Part shown: piece after piece, positions 8,155-17,271 of the stretch | Layout: each line of letters starts with the position of its first letter | Numbering within the stretch: the stretch's first letter is position 1 | From: Maricaulis sp947259345 | Lineage (GTDB): Bacteria; Pseudomonadota; Alphaproteobacteria; Caulobacterales; Maricaulaceae | NCBI GenBank assembly: GCA_965217205.1 | Contig: OZ244254.1 | Location: 2,914,001 to 2,978,000 of the forward strand | Length of the DNA: 64,000 nucleotides | Direction: 5' to 3' | Position numbers and translations under genes: made by a program | The notes under the pieces: generated by a model | Databases searched by the model: none | What the model was told of the DNA's origin: nothing | Seen by the model: the letters and a program-made list of their open reading frames with translations, nothing else

Positions 8155-8418
8155 CTACCACCCGACCGCGAGCCCATAGACTCGCGATACCGGAAATCTA
8201 GACAAGGGCGGGTTCACCGAACGCTTACTTCCGGCCGAAACAGCGTCCCCAAACTTGATCGCGAGGACGTCGGCTGTCGACGAAAGCTGGTTGAAGGCCC
8301 ACGCGCCTATCGCAATGACGAGGACCCACCTTACTGCGGCCAGAACAAGATTTGCTGTCACCTGGAAGCCCCTTGTCTCGAACACACCAGTTTCGCAATC
8401 CCAAACCGTGCTCGTCAC
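8155..8418 (-). pseudogene. Small membrane-protein gene truncated by the IS66 element
   Basis: The first 63 codons (8418 to 8230) are chromosomal and include one transmembrane helix at about residues 23-43. The frame then enters the IS right end and stops after 24 IS-derived residues. Its start overlaps the stop of the upstream gene by 4 bp (ATGA), so it was the second gene of a two-gene unit. I do not recognise the family. The native C-terminus is lost, or the protein ended shortly after the insertion point. Confidence 0.65.
8205..8228 (-). repeat. IS66 terminal inverted repeat, right
   Basis: Read inwards from 8228 it begins GTAAGCGTTCGG and ends AACCCGCCCT, the partner of the repeat at 5689-5712. 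It lies upstream of tnpA. Confidence 0.8.
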
Positions 8419-8861
8419 GCTTGCTCCGACCTGTCCCGGAGCCCGAGGGCAATCGCCCCGGCAGCGATAAGCGTTTCGAGCGTGAACAGGGCCCAGTCAA
8501 GAATTTCCGGGTCAAAGTTCTGGTCGACCCTCGCTTGCTGGTGAGCCGCCACGTCCTCAGGCCGCACACTGAAACCAATCCACATTGCCTGATCGACCAG
8601 ATAAACGGCCAATGCGAGCCAGAGCAGCCAACGCGCACCTTTCCAGATCGCCCAGGCAACCAGGAAATAGCTGGCTTGCAAAACCAGAGACAATATGGAC
8701 AACGCCAAACCGGTCTCGGCCAGCATCCGAGTGACCGGCGCGGAATAACCAAGTTGCCCCTCGATTCCGACTTGATGCAAGAAGCCCGCGATCGGCGATC
8801 GAAGTCCGTATACGGCCCGCGAGACTGTCAGTATGACAAGCGCATACCGGAGCAGCGGCAT
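8415..8861 (-). CDS. Hypothetical four-helix membrane protein
   Basis: A 148-residue protein with hydrophobic segments near residues 5-20, 45-65, 68-90 and 125-142, and an amphipathic Gln/Asp-rich stretch (VAAHQQARVDQNFDPE) between helices three and four. I do not recognise a family. The ATG at 8861 is preceded by AGGAG at good spacing, which favours it over an upstream in-frame ATG at 8882 inside sucB. It follows sucB by 10 bp and overlaps the truncated downstream gene by 4 bp, so it may be transcribed with sucAB. Confidence 0.68.
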   Translation of the reverse strand: MPLLRYALVILTVSRAVYGLRSPIAGFLHQVGIEGQLGYSAPVTRMLAETGLALSILSLVLQASYFLVAWAIWKGARWLLWLALAVYLVDQAMWIGFSVRPEDVAAHQQARVDQNFDPEILDWALFTLETLIAAGAIALGLRDRSEQA

Positions 8862-8871
8862 GGCCTCGCTC

Positions 8872-10437
8872 CTACAAATCAAACATCATGCGTTGCGGGT
8901 CCTCGAGATTCTCTTTTACGCGCACGAGATAGGTCACCGCTTCCTTGCCGTCGACGATCCGGTGATCATAGGACAGGGCCAGATACATCATCGGCTTGAT
9001 CACGACCTGACCATTCTCAGCCATCGGGCGTTCCTGGATTTTGTGCATACCCAGAATGCCCGATTGCGGCGCATTGAGGATCGGCATCGACATCAGCGAG
9101 CCATAGACCCCCCCATTCGAGATGGTGAAGGTCGCGCCCTGCATCTCGTCGATGGAAAGCTTGCCGTCGCGCGCCCGCTTGCCCAGACGGATGATCTCTT
9201 TTTCGATCTCCGCCAGGGACATCTGGTCGGCATCACGAACGACCGGTACGACCAGACCGCGATCGGTCCCAACCGCAACACCCATGTCGTAATAATTCTT
9301 GTAGATGATGTCGGTGCCATCGATCTCGGCATTGACTGCCGGCACTTCCTTGAGGGCATGACAGCACGCCTTCACGAAGAAGCTCATGAAGCCCAGCTTG
9401 ACGCCGTGTTTGGCCACGAAGGCTTCCTGGTGCGCCTTGCGCGCCGCCATGATGGCCGACATGTCGGCTTCGTTGTAAGTGGTCAGGATCGCCGCCGAGT
9501 TCTGCGCATCCTTCAAACGCTTCGCGATGGTCTGGCGAAGGCGGGTCATGCGGACACGTTCTTCGCGTGGACCGGTTTCGCGCGGTGCTGCGGTAGCCGC
9601 AGGCGTCGAAGCGGGCGTCGCGGCCGGCGAAGGTGCCGCAGCTTTCGGCGCGGCGGCCGCCTTCAGAGCGTCGCCCTTGGTAATACGTCCGTCCTTGCCT
9701 GTGCCGTCTATGGATCCGGAGTCGAGCTTGTTCTCCTCGATCACGCGCGCGGCAGACGGCATGGCCTTCTTTTCATCGCCGTCACTGGACTTCGCATCCG
9801 ACGCATCCGCCGATTGCGCAGGAGACGCCCCCCCGCCGCTGATCCGTGCCACCGCATCACCCGGCGAGACCGTATCGCCTTCATCGACCAACAGCTCGGA
9901 GACAACTCCGGCAACCGGCGACGGGACCTCGACCGCGACCTTGTCCGTCTCGATCTCGACCAGCGCTTGGTCGATATCGACACTGTCACCGGCCTTGACC
10001 AGCCAGGAGCCGATCGTGCCCTCGGTCACGCTCTCACCCATTTGCGGCACCGTCGCATCGACGGTCGATCCGGACTCTGCCGGCGCGTCGTCAGCGCCAT
10101 CAGACGCGGGCTCGCCTTGTGGCGCCCCGTCTTTGGTCGCCTCTTCGTCCGGAGCCTTCGACGTCTCAGCCGGCTCTTCCTTGGCGGCCGGTGCGGTATC
10201 GCCGCCTGCCTCGAGGACGGCCAGCTTGGCGCCGATTTCGACATTATCGCCTTCAGCCGCGAGGATGTCTCCCATCACGCCATCAGAATCCGCGCGGACC
10301 TCCACGGCGACCTTGTCGGTCTCGAGTTCAACCAGCACATCGTCCTTCGAGACGGCATCGCCGGTCTTGACCATCCAGCTGCCTACAGTGGCTTCGGTGA
10401 CGCTCTCGCCCAGTTGCGGCACGGTGATATCGGTCAT
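8872..10437 (-). CDS. sucB: 2-oxoglutarate dehydrogenase E2, dihydrolipoyl succinyltransferase
   Basis: This is the core of the 2-oxoglutarate dehydrogenase complex, which transfers the succinyl group from lipoate to CoA. The 521 residues contain two lipoyl domains, with the lipoylated lysines in ETDKVAVEV at Lys42 and Lys166. Long Ala/Pro/Glu linkers, a peripheral-subunit-binding domain (around AARVIEENKLDSGSIDGTGK) and the catalytic domain follow, with His492 and Asp496 in YDHRIVDG. Most proteobacterial SucB proteins have one lipoyl domain and about 400-420 residues, so the duplication is notable. It lies 36 bp after sucA. No E3 (lpd) gene follows. Confidence 0.96.
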   Translation of the reverse strand: MTDITVPQLGESVTEATVGSWMVKTGDAVSKDDVLVELETDKVAVEVRADSDGVMGDILAAEGDNVEIGAKLAVLEAGGDTAPAAKEEPAETSKAPDEEATKDGAPQGEPASDGADDAPAESGSTVDATVPQMGESVTEGTIGSWLVKAGDSVDIDQALVEIETDKVAVEVPSPVAGVVSELLVDEGDTVSPGDAVARISGGGASPAQSADASDAKSSDGDEKKAMPSAARVIEENKLDSGSIDGTGKDGRITKGDALKAAAAPKAAAPSPAATPASTPAATAAPRETGPREERVRMTRLRQTIAKRLKDAQNSAAILTTYNEADMSAIMAARKAHQEAFVAKHGVKLGFMSFFVKACCHALKEVPAVNAEIDGTDIIYKNYYDMGVAVGTDRGLVVPVVRDADQMSLAEIEKEIIRLGKRARDGKLSIDEMQGATFTISNGGVYGSLMSMPILNAPQSGILGMHKIQERPMAENGQVVIKPMMYLALSYDHRIVDGKEAVTYLVRVKENLEDPQRMMFDL

Positions 10438-10473
10438 GTCTCTCGTCTTTCCTTCAAAGAAGCTTGTCGGGCC

Positions 10474-13458
10474 CTAGGAAAGGGCTTCATCGACCAGGGC
10501 ATCCTGTTGTTGCTTGTGCTTGGAGGCGATACCGGTTGCCGTCGAGGCAGTCGGGGCGCGTCCGACATAACGCGGGCGCTCGGCCTTGCCATCAACCTTG
10601 CCAAGCACGTACTCGATATTCGGTTCCACGAAGGTCCAGTAGCCCATATTACGTGGCTCTTCCTGACACCAGACGATCTCGGCATTGGGGAAACGCGCGA
10701 GTTCTGAAATCAGCGCCTTGTAGGGGAAAGGATAGAGCTGCTCGACTCGCATCAAATAGACGTCGTCCGTACCCCGGGACTCGCGCTCTTCAAGCAGATC
10801 GTAATACACCTTGCCTGTACACAGGACGACGCGGCGGACCTCCGTGTCCGGCTTAAGCTTCAGCTCGGTGTGGCGGATCTCGCCTTCGGGGCGTGATGCT
10901 TCATCCGCATCATCCCAGAGGACCCGGTGGAAGGAAGAGCCCGGCCCCATGGCCGCCAGCTGCGAGACGCAACGCTTGTGCCGCAGCAGGCTCTTCGGAG
11001 TCATGATCACCAGCGGCGTGCGGAAATTGCGGTGAATTTGCCGGCGCAGGATGTGGAAGTAATTGGCCGGCGTGGAGCAATTGGCGACCTGCATATTGTC
11101 TTCCGCGCACATCTGCAGGAAGCGCTCGGGTCGGGCCGAAGAGTGTTCCGGTCCCTGACCTTCATAGCCGTGCGGCAGCAACATGGTGAGGCCGGACATG
11201 CGCAGCCATTTGCGCTCACCGGAAGAGATGAACTGATCAATGATGACCTGGGCGCCATTGGTGAAATCACCGAACTGGGCCTCCCACATCACCAGCGTGT
11301 TCGGCGCCGACAGCGAATAGCCGTACTCGAAGCCCAACACCGCTTCTTCCGACAACATGGAGTCGATGACCTCATACTTTTTCTGGTCGGCCGAGAGATT
11401 ATTGAGCGGCGTATATTTCTCGGCCGTTTCCTGGTCGATTATGTGCGAGTGGCGCTGCGAGAACGTCCCGCGACCACAGTCCTGACCAGACAGGCGCACT
11501 GGGAAACCTTCAGTCAGCAATGTGCCGAATGCGAGATGTTCCGCTGTCGCCCAATCAATGCCCGACCCGGTTTCAATCGCCTTGCGGCGCCCGCCCAGGA
11601 CACGGTTGAGCGTGCGGTGAATATTGATCCCGTCCGGCACCGCGGTCATCGCCATGCCGACGGCTTCCAGGCTTTCCATGGTGGCCGAGGTCTCACCCCG
11701 GCGATCATCGCCTTCCGGCAGACCCAGTCCGGACCAGCGCCCGTCCAGCCAATCGGCTTTCTTGGGTTCGAATTCCTTGCCGGCGTCGAACTCCTTCTCG
11801 AGGAAGGTATCGAACTCGTTCTCGATCGCCTCGGCCTCGGCTGCGCTGATAACCCCTTCGGCCAGCAGCCGGTCCTGGTACTTTTTCTTGACCGGCGGCA
11901 TATCTTTGATGATCCGGTACATGATCGGCTGAGTGAAGGTGGGATCGTCGCCTTCATTGTGGCCGTAGCGCCGGTAGCAAATCATGTCGATGACGACATC
12001 CTTGCCAAAAAGCTGGCGATACTCCGTTGCGATTTTGGTCGCGTGGGTCACCGCTTCCGGATCGTCGCCATTCACGTGGAAGATCGGCGCCTGCACCATC
12101 AGGGCGACGTCTGAGGGATAGGGGCTGGAGCGGCTATCCTTCGGGTCAGTGGTGAAGCCGATCTGGTTGTTGACAATGAAGTGGATCGCGCCGCCCGTCC
12201 GGTGGCCGCGCAGGCCGGACAGGCCGAAACACTCCGCAACCATGCCCTGGCCGGCAAAGGCCGCATCACCATGCAGAAGCAGCGGCAGCACGCTGGACCG
12301 GGGCGTCCCCGGCGACTGGCGGCAATTATATTCCTGCTTGGCCCGGGCCTTGCCGAGCACGACCGGATCGACCGCTTCAAGGTGAGACGGGTTGGCCGTC
12401 AGGGACAGGTGCACCTTGTTGCCGTCGAATTCACGGTCCGAGGAGGCGCCGAGATGGTATTTCACATCGCCGGACCCGAACTCGTCCTCGCCCTGGGTAT
12501 TGCCACCCTGGAATTCGTGGAAAATCTGGTGGTAGGGCTTGCCCATGACCGATGCGAGCACGTTGAGGCGACCGCGGTGCGGCATGCCGACAATGATGTC
12601 CTCGACACCCATAGAGCCGCCGCGCTTGATGATCTGCTCAAGCGCAGGAACCATGCTCTCGCCGCCATCGACACCGAAACGCTTCGTGCCCGGATAGCGC
12701 TTGTGCAGGAATTGCTCAAAACGCTCGGTCTCGATCAACTTCGCCAGGATGGCGATCTTGCCTTCCTTGGTGAAAGAGATGTCCTTGTCCGGCCCTTCAA
12801 AACGCTCCTGCAGCCAGGATTTTTCTTCCGGGTTGGAGATGTGCATGAACTCGACGCCAACCGGGCCGCAATAGGTGCGCTTGAGGATGTCGAGCATGGC
12901 GCGCGGCGTCGCCGTCTCGAGGCCGAGATAGCCATCGATGAAGACGTCCTCATCCATCGCCGCACCGGAGAATCCGTAGGTCGCCGGGTCGAGCTCGGCC
13001 TGGTAGCCGAAATCGGTCAGACCCAGCGGGTCCAGATCCGCTGCCAGATGGCCGCGCATGCGATAGGCACGGATCATCATGATGGCGCGGATTGAGGCCT
13101 GGGTCGCAGCCCGGACATCGTCGGCGTTCGCGCCCGGGCGGGTCGCGGCCACATGGTCCGCAACCTTGTCGACCATGGCGGCCTCGTCAGGCCCGATATC
13201 GCCAAGCGCCGAAACCATCTCGCCATTGACCTTGCGCGGCCATTCAGGCCGTTTCCAGGCCGGTCCGCGCGCCGCATGCGAGCTTTCCGAGGGCGCATCG
13301 CCCATGGCGTCGAAGAAGGCCTTCCAGCTCGGCGGCACCGAGTTCGGGTTCGACGCATAGGCGGCGGCCATCTGCTCGAGATAAACAGCGTTGGCACCCT
13401 GGAGGAAAGAGGTGTCCAGGAAGTTCTGGTTTTCTTGGGATCGGCTTTGGTCAGACAT
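10474..13458 (-). CDS. sucA: 2-oxoglutarate dehydrogenase E1
   Basis: A thiamine-diphosphate enzyme that decarboxylates 2-oxoglutarate and passes the succinyl group to SucB. From the ATG at 13458 the protein has 994 residues and begins with the conserved E2-binding N-terminus (NFLDTSFLQGANAVYLEQM). Family blocks include GMPHRGRLNVLASVMGKP, GDAAFAGQGMVAECFGLSGL, the ThDP/Mg loop VNNQIGFTT and the C-terminal VEQLYPFPYKAL. An upstream ATG at 13587 would add a non-conserved extension. No clear Shine-Dalgarno is seen: a run of seven C precedes the start. Confidence 0.96.
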   Translation of the reverse strand: MSDQSRSQENQNFLDTSFLQGANAVYLEQMAAAYASNPNSVPPSWKAFFDAMGDAPSESSHAARGPAWKRPEWPRKVNGEMVSALGDIGPDEAAMVDKVADHVAATRPGANADDVRAATQASIRAIMMIRAYRMRGHLAADLDPLGLTDFGYQAELDPATYGFSGAAMDEDVFIDGYLGLETATPRAMLDILKRTYCGPVGVEFMHISNPEEKSWLQERFEGPDKDISFTKEGKIAILAKLIETERFEQFLHKRYPGTKRFGVDGGESMVPALEQIIKRGGSMGVEDIIVGMPHRGRLNVLASVMGKPYHQIFHEFQGGNTQGEDEFGSGDVKYHLGASSDREFDGNKVHLSLTANPSHLEAVDPVVLGKARAKQEYNCRQSPGTPRSSVLPLLLHGDAAFAGQGMVAECFGLSGLRGHRTGGAIHFIVNNQIGFTTDPKDSRSSPYPSDVALMVQAPIFHVNGDDPEAVTHATKIATEYRQLFGKDVVIDMICYRRYGHNEGDDPTFTQPIMYRIIKDMPPVKKKYQDRLLAEGVISAAEAEAIENEFDTFLEKEFDAGKEFEPKKADWLDGRWSGLGLPEGDDRRGETSATMESLEAVGMAMTAVPDGINIHRTLNRVLGGRRKAIETGSGIDWATAEHLAFGTLLTEGFPVRLSGQDCGRGTFSQRHSHIIDQETAEKYTPLNNLSADQKKYEVIDSMLSEEAVLGFEYGYSLSAPNTLVMWEAQFGDFTNGAQVIIDQFISSGERKWLRMSGLTMLLPHGYEGQGPEHSSARPERFLQMCAEDNMQVANCSTPANYFHILRRQIHRNFRTPLVIMTPKSLLRHKRCVSQLAAMGPGSSFHRVLWDDADEASRPEGEIRHTELKLKPDTEVRRVVLCTGKVYYDLLEERESRGTDDVYLMRVEQLYPFPYKALISELARFPNAEIVWCQEEPRNMGYWTFVEPNIEYVLGKVDGKAERPRYVGRAPTASTATGIASKHKQQQDALVDEALS

Positions 13459-13629
13459 TTTGGGGGGGAGGCCTGAGTCAGGAGTGTGTCCGGATGGGGT
13501 TAAACCGAGTGGGTTAATCAACCCTCTATGCCTAATCTGCACGCTACGAAAGAGATTCGCGCGGGTCTGCTGACAAGTGGGTGACACTTGTCAGGCCCGC
13601 AAGACCGAGTAGCGAAGACGGCCTACTCA

Positions 13630-13662
13630 AACAAAACCGCGCCCCGGAATTCCGGGGCGCGG
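13630..13662 (-). terminator. Rho-independent terminator of the sucCD operon
   Basis: CCGCGCCCCGGAA and its perfect complement abut at 13637-13662 (13-bp arms, palindromic), followed on the minus strand by TTTTGTTT (13629-13636). It lies 26 bp after the sucD stop and separates sucCD from sucAB. Confidence 0.88.
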
Positions 13663-13688
13663 CTTGATGTTCAATGATGTTGCCGATG

Positions 13689-14597
13689 CTAGCTCTTGAG
13701 CAGCTCGGCCAGCGTCGTGCCAAGACGTGCCGGAGACGGCGAGACCTTGATCCCGGCCGCTTCCATGGCGGCGATCTTGTCTTCCGCGCCGCCCTTGCCA
13801 CCGGAGACGATGGCGCCGGCATGGCCCATCGTGCGGCCCGGAGGTGCCGTGCGGCCGGCGATGAAGCCGACGGTTGGCTTCGAGCGGCCCTTCTTGGCTT
13901 CGTCGGCCAGGAATTGCGCGGCGTCTTCCTCGGCCGAGCCACCGATCTCGCCAATCATGATGATCGACTTGGTTTCGTCGTCGGCGAGGAATTTCTCGAG
14001 CACGTCGATGAATTCCGTCCCCTTGACCGGGTCACCGCCAATACCGACGGCCGTGGTCTGGCCGAGGCCGACCTGGGAGGTCTGGAAAACGGCTTCATAG
14101 GTCAGCGTGCCCGAACGCGAGACCACGCCGACCGAGCCCTTCTTGAAGATCGAGCCCGGCATGATGCCGATCTTGCACTCTTCCGGGGTCAGGATGCCCG
14201 GGCAGTTCGGACCCAACAGCATGGAGCTCGACTTGTCGAGACGGTCCTTGACCTTGACCATGTCCATCACCGGAATGCCTTCGGTGATGCAGACGATGAA
14301 GGGGATTTCGGCATCGATGGCCTCGATGATCGCCGCTCCGGCGCCGGCCGGCGGGACATAGATCACGGAGGCGTCAGCGCCGGTCGCCTCTTTGGCTTCA
14401 CCGACGGTCGCGAAGATCGGCAGGGAGGCCGCGCTGTCGAGCCCGGAAGTCCAGCTTTCGCCGCCCTTCTTGGGGTGTACGCCGGCGACCATCTGGGTGC
14501 CGTAATACTGCAGCGCCTGTTCGGTGTGGAAAGTGCCCGTCTTGCCGGTCAGGCCCTGGACGATGACCTTGGTGTTCTTGTCTACGATGATCGACAT
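13689..14597 (-). CDS. sucD: Succinate-CoA ligase, alpha subunit
   Basis: A 302-residue subunit that binds CoA and carries the phosphohistidine in the substrate-level phosphorylation step of the TCA cycle. The N-terminal CoA-binding Rossmann fold (VQGLTGKTGTFHTEQAL), the SRSGTLTYEA block and the active-site histidine, about residue 259 in GRTMGHAGAIV, are present. The start overlaps the sucC stop by one base, which fits coupled synthesis of the alpha and beta subunits. A strong terminator follows. Confidence 0.97.
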   Translation of the reverse strand: MSIIVDKNTKVIVQGLTGKTGTFHTEQALQYYGTQMVAGVHPKKGGESWTSGLDSAASLPIFATVGEAKEATGADASVIYVPPAGAGAAIIEAIDAEIPFIVCITEGIPVMDMVKVKDRLDKSSSMLLGPNCPGILTPEECKIGIMPGSIFKKGSVGVVSRSGTLTYEAVFQTSQVGLGQTTAVGIGGDPVKGTEFIDVLEKFLADDETKSIIMIGEIGGSAEEDAAQFLADEAKKGRSKPTVGFIAGRTAPPGRTMGHAGAIVSGGKGGAEDKIAAMEAAGIKVSPSPARLGTTLAELLKS

Positions 14598-15796
14598 CAG
14601 TTGGCCTCCTTCACGGCGGCGACAATTTTCTGGGCAGCGTCGTCGAGGTCATCGGCGGCGATCACGTTGAGACCGCTTTCATTGATGATGGACTTGCCCT
14701 TCTCGACATTCGTACCCTCGAGGCGAACCACGAGCGGGACCTGAAGGCCGACATCCTTGACCGCGGTGACCACACCTTCGGCGATTACGTCACAGCGCAT
14801 GATGCCGCCGAAGATGTTGACCAGAATGCCTTTGACGTTCGGGTCGGCGGTGATGATCTTGAAGGCCGCCGTGACTTTCTCGGTCGTGGCACCGCCCCCG
14901 ACATCGAGGAAATTGGCCGGCTCGGCACCATAGAGCTTGATGATGTCCATCGTCGCCATGGCGAGACCCGCGCCGTTGACCATGCAGCCGATATCGCCAT
15001 CGAGGGCGACATAGGCGAGGTCGTATTTGGAGGCTTCGATTTCCTTGGCGTCTTCCTCGGTCGTGTCACGGAGCTCCATGATGTCCGGGTGACGGAAGAG
15101 CGCATTGCCGTCGAAGGAGACCTTGGCGTCCAGAACACGGACATGGCCATTGTCCATGACGATGAGCGGATTGATCTCCAGCATCGACATGTCCTTCTCG
15201 CAGAAGGCCGTATAGAGGATCTTCGCAAGACCCATCATATCGTCGCGGGCCTGGCCTTCCAGCTTCAGCGCGTCGCACACGGCAGCGGCAGAGGCGTCGG
15301 TCACGCCGGTGGCCGGATCGACATCAATGGTCTGGATTTTCTCCGGCGTTTCCGCGGCGACTTCCTCGATATCCATGCCGCCCTCAGTGGAGACGACAAA
15401 GGCGACCTGGCCGGTTTCGCGGTTCACCAAGAGCGAGCAATAAAGCTCAGTAGCGATGTCGGCTCCGTCCTCGATATAGAGGCGATTGACCTGTTTGCCC
15501 TCAGGGCCGGTCTGGTGCGTGACCAGCGTATTGCCCAGCATTTCCTTGGCGTTCTTGACCACGTCTTCCTTGGAGAAGGCGAGGCGGACACCGCCCTTGG
15601 CGTCAGGTCCAAGTTCCTTGAACTTGCCCTTGCCGCGCCCACCGGCGTGGATCTGGGACTTCACCACCCAAAGCGGGCCAGGCAGCTGATCGGCCGCCGC
15701 AGCAGCGTCTTCGGCAGAGAAAATGGCAACACCTTCGGCGACGGGCGCACCAAAGGATTTCAGAACGGCTTTCGCCTGGTGTTCGTGGATATTCAT
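14597..15796 (-). CDS. sucC: Succinate-CoA ligase, beta subunit
   Basis: A 399-residue ATP-grasp subunit that binds nucleotide and succinate. It begins with the conserved MNIHEHQAKAVLKSFG and contains VKSQIHAGGRGKGKFKE, LEINPLIV and the C-terminal CoA-ligase fold with GGIMRCDVIAEGVV and RLEGTNVEKG. It is the first gene of the sucCD pair, about 100 bp after the preceding gene, so its promoter should lie at 15797-15897. Confidence 0.97.
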   Translation of the reverse strand: MNIHEHQAKAVLKSFGAPVAEGVAIFSAEDAAAAADQLPGPLWVVKSQIHAGGRGKGKFKELGPDAKGGVRLAFSKEDVVKNAKEMLGNTLVTHQTGPEGKQVNRLYIEDGADIATELYCSLLVNRETGQVAFVVSTEGGMDIEEVAAETPEKIQTIDVDPATGVTDASAAAVCDALKLEGQARDDMMGLAKILYTAFCEKDMSMLEINPLIVMDNGHVRVLDAKVSFDGNALFRHPDIMELRDTTEEDAKEIEASKYDLAYVALDGDIGCMVNGAGLAMATMDIIKLYGAEPANFLDVGGGATTEKVTAAFKIITADPNVKGILVNIFGGIMRCDVIAEGVVTAVKDVGLQVPLVVRLEGTNVEKGKSIINESGLNVIAADDLDDAAQKIVAAVKEAN

Positions 15797-15897
15797 GAAT
15801 GGGCCTCGCGGGAGGAAGAAAGCGACAAAACGGCCAGAATGGACTCGCCTTATAGCACTGGGCTGCTGCGGTGCAACGCACTCGCAGCGGGTAATTG

Positions 15898-17271
15898 TCA
15901 GTCAATCTCGTAGGTATTGCCGGCCTGACCCGCATCGTCTGGTGGAGCCAGAATATCCGACAGCGACAAACGACGGGGCGCACCGGGCACATCGACATCA
16001 GGCGCGATCGCCGGACCGGAGAAATATCGAACACCGGCCGACATGGCCGCTTCCAGCAAGGCCGTATTCTCGACCTCCAGCAACGATGTCTCGGCCGTCA
16101 TTGCCTGGGCGGTCGTGACCCAATCGACACAGGATATCAGATCCTTGTCACCCGCGCCGTCATGATTGAGACGCGCAGGCGCATCGGCGGTGAAGATACC
16201 AATGCCACAGCTTTCGAAGCGGTCCAGCCCTGGGTGGTCGAACCGGTGATGCACCAGGACATAGGCGCCGAAATGCTTCATCGATCGACAGACCTCCTGG
16301 AGCTGCGCCATCGGCGCACCGTCCGGCACGCCGTCAATGCGCAGCAGGAAGAAGCGCCGCGCCGAATCAGGGATCGGCTGTAGCACGCTGAAATACTCCA
16401 TCCGCCGGGACACCGAGGACAGGCTGTCATAGTGCACCGGCACAATGATCATGCTGGCATGGCCGGCCGCCCGGGCCTTCTGGAAGCCGCGCTGGGCGGC
16501 AAGGGCTGTCGCGCGATCCAGTTGGCGGTGCGTCTCGCGATCCGGAACACCGGTCAGTGTATCTCGCCCGTAGCTGGCAAAGCCGCCAATAACCTTGCGG
16601 GCAACGCAGATATGGTGACTGACAAAGGATTTTCGGCTGTCCCAGGTGGGCATGAAGGCAAAATCATCCCAACTGACAGAAGCGCCATTCCGGCGGCTGG
16701 CAGGCTCTTCCACCCGTGAGGGTTTGCCTTGCGCGACGGACTTTGGTGCATTCACCCAGCGAGTCTTGCCATCATCATCGCGGGGCAGAACCGGTACAGA
16801 TTGCCAAGGCGTTTCCAATGGCGCCGGCATCTCGCTAGCGGAGTCGACCGGCTCGGTCGCAGGCTTTTCCAGATCATGAGGCTGAGCTCGCGCGACGATA
16901 TCGAGTAGTTCCACCGTGGGAACATCGCGGGCTTCTGCCTCGGCCTTGACATCCTCAAGCCCGCTCTCGCCCAGGAAGAAGGCATTCAGCTCGCCCGCGA
17001 TCGCGTCGACCATGTCTTGCGCAGCGTCGACATCAGCCGCGCGGAAGATAATCAGGAAGCCGCCCTGAACGCGGATCATCACGTCTTCCGGCCCGATGCG
17101 ATTCTCGATGAATTGCGTCGATGTTTCGTAGACCTTGTCACGAAGGCGCGGCCAGTCGGGGCCAGCGCGCACTCGCACGCGCTCGAGGTTGAGAAACTGG
17201 AACTGCCCCATATCGACGGACTGGCGTCCGGCGAGGGCCTGTTTCAGTTTCTGTCGTAAATCAGGTGGCAT
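15898..17271 (-). CDS. Hypothetical protein with degenerate GGDEF/EAL-like layout
   Basis: A 457-residue soluble protein with no signal peptide. Residues about 20-95 (with IENRIGPEDVMIRVQGGF) look like a nucleotide-cyclase fold without a GGDEF signature. A Pro/Ser/Glu-rich linker follows (about 110-205). Residues about 215-445 resemble an EAL-type barrel: the segment ending AGVRYFSGPAIAP sits where EAL proteins have a GxxYxQGYxxxxP strand, but no EAL or DDFG motif is present. I infer a catalytically dead, possibly c-di-GMP-related scaffold. This is a weak match made by eye. It lies alone between sucC and the DoxX genes. Confidence 0.55.
   Translation of the reverse strand: MPPDLRQKLKQALAGRQSVDMGQFQFLNLERVRVRAGPDWPRLRDKVYETSTQFIENRIGPEDVMIRVQGGFLIIFRAADVDAAQDMVDAIAGELNAFFLGESGLEDVKAEAEARDVPTVELLDIVARAQPHDLEKPATEPVDSASEMPAPLETPWQSVPVLPRDDDGKTRWVNAPKSVAQGKPSRVEEPASRRNGASVSWDDFAFMPTWDSRKSFVSHHICVARKVIGGFASYGRDTLTGVPDRETHRQLDRATALAAQRGFQKARAAGHASMIIVPVHYDSLSSVSRRMEYFSVLQPIPDSARRFFLLRIDGVPDGAPMAQLQEVCRSMKHFGAYVLVHHRFDHPGLDRFESCGIGIFTADAPARLNHDGAGDKDLISCVDWVTTAQAMTAETSLLEVENTALLEAAMSAGVRYFSGPAIAPDVDVPGAPRRLSLSDILAPPDDAGQAGNTYEID

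Larger units (their letters stand above)
5689..8228 (-). mobile_element. IS66-family insertion sequence (2540 bp), transposase frameshifted
   Basis: The element carries the three-gene IS66 set tnpA-tnpB-tnpC on the minus strand. Its ends are defined by imperfect inverted repeats beginning GTAA, matching at 20 of 24 positions. The length is normal for IS66 elements. tnpC is broken by a frameshift near 6741-6750, so this copy should be unable to move by itself. The 8 bp flanking the left end (CGCTATCC) and right end (TTCCGGCC) differ, although IS66 elements normally leave an 8-bp target duplication. Confidence 0.88.

Noticed and set aside
5681..8236. Target-site duplication around the IS66 element
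   Set aside because: The 8-bp flanks CGCTATCC and TTCCGGCC do not match, and shifting the ends by a few bases does not produce a repeat.
9479..10477. Ser/Thr/Pro-rich open frame that resembles a mucin-like surface protein
   Set aside because: It is the mirror of the Ala/Glu/Asp-rich linkers of SucB on the other strand.
8833..10707. Long plus-strand open frame (624 codons) opposite sucB and the end of sucA
   Set aside because: It is antisense to two certain genes, is His/Arg-rich without domains, and arises from GC-rich codon bias.
10927..12114. 395-codon plus-strand open frame opposite sucA
   Set aside because: It is antisense to conserved ThDP-enzyme sequence and has biased composition only.
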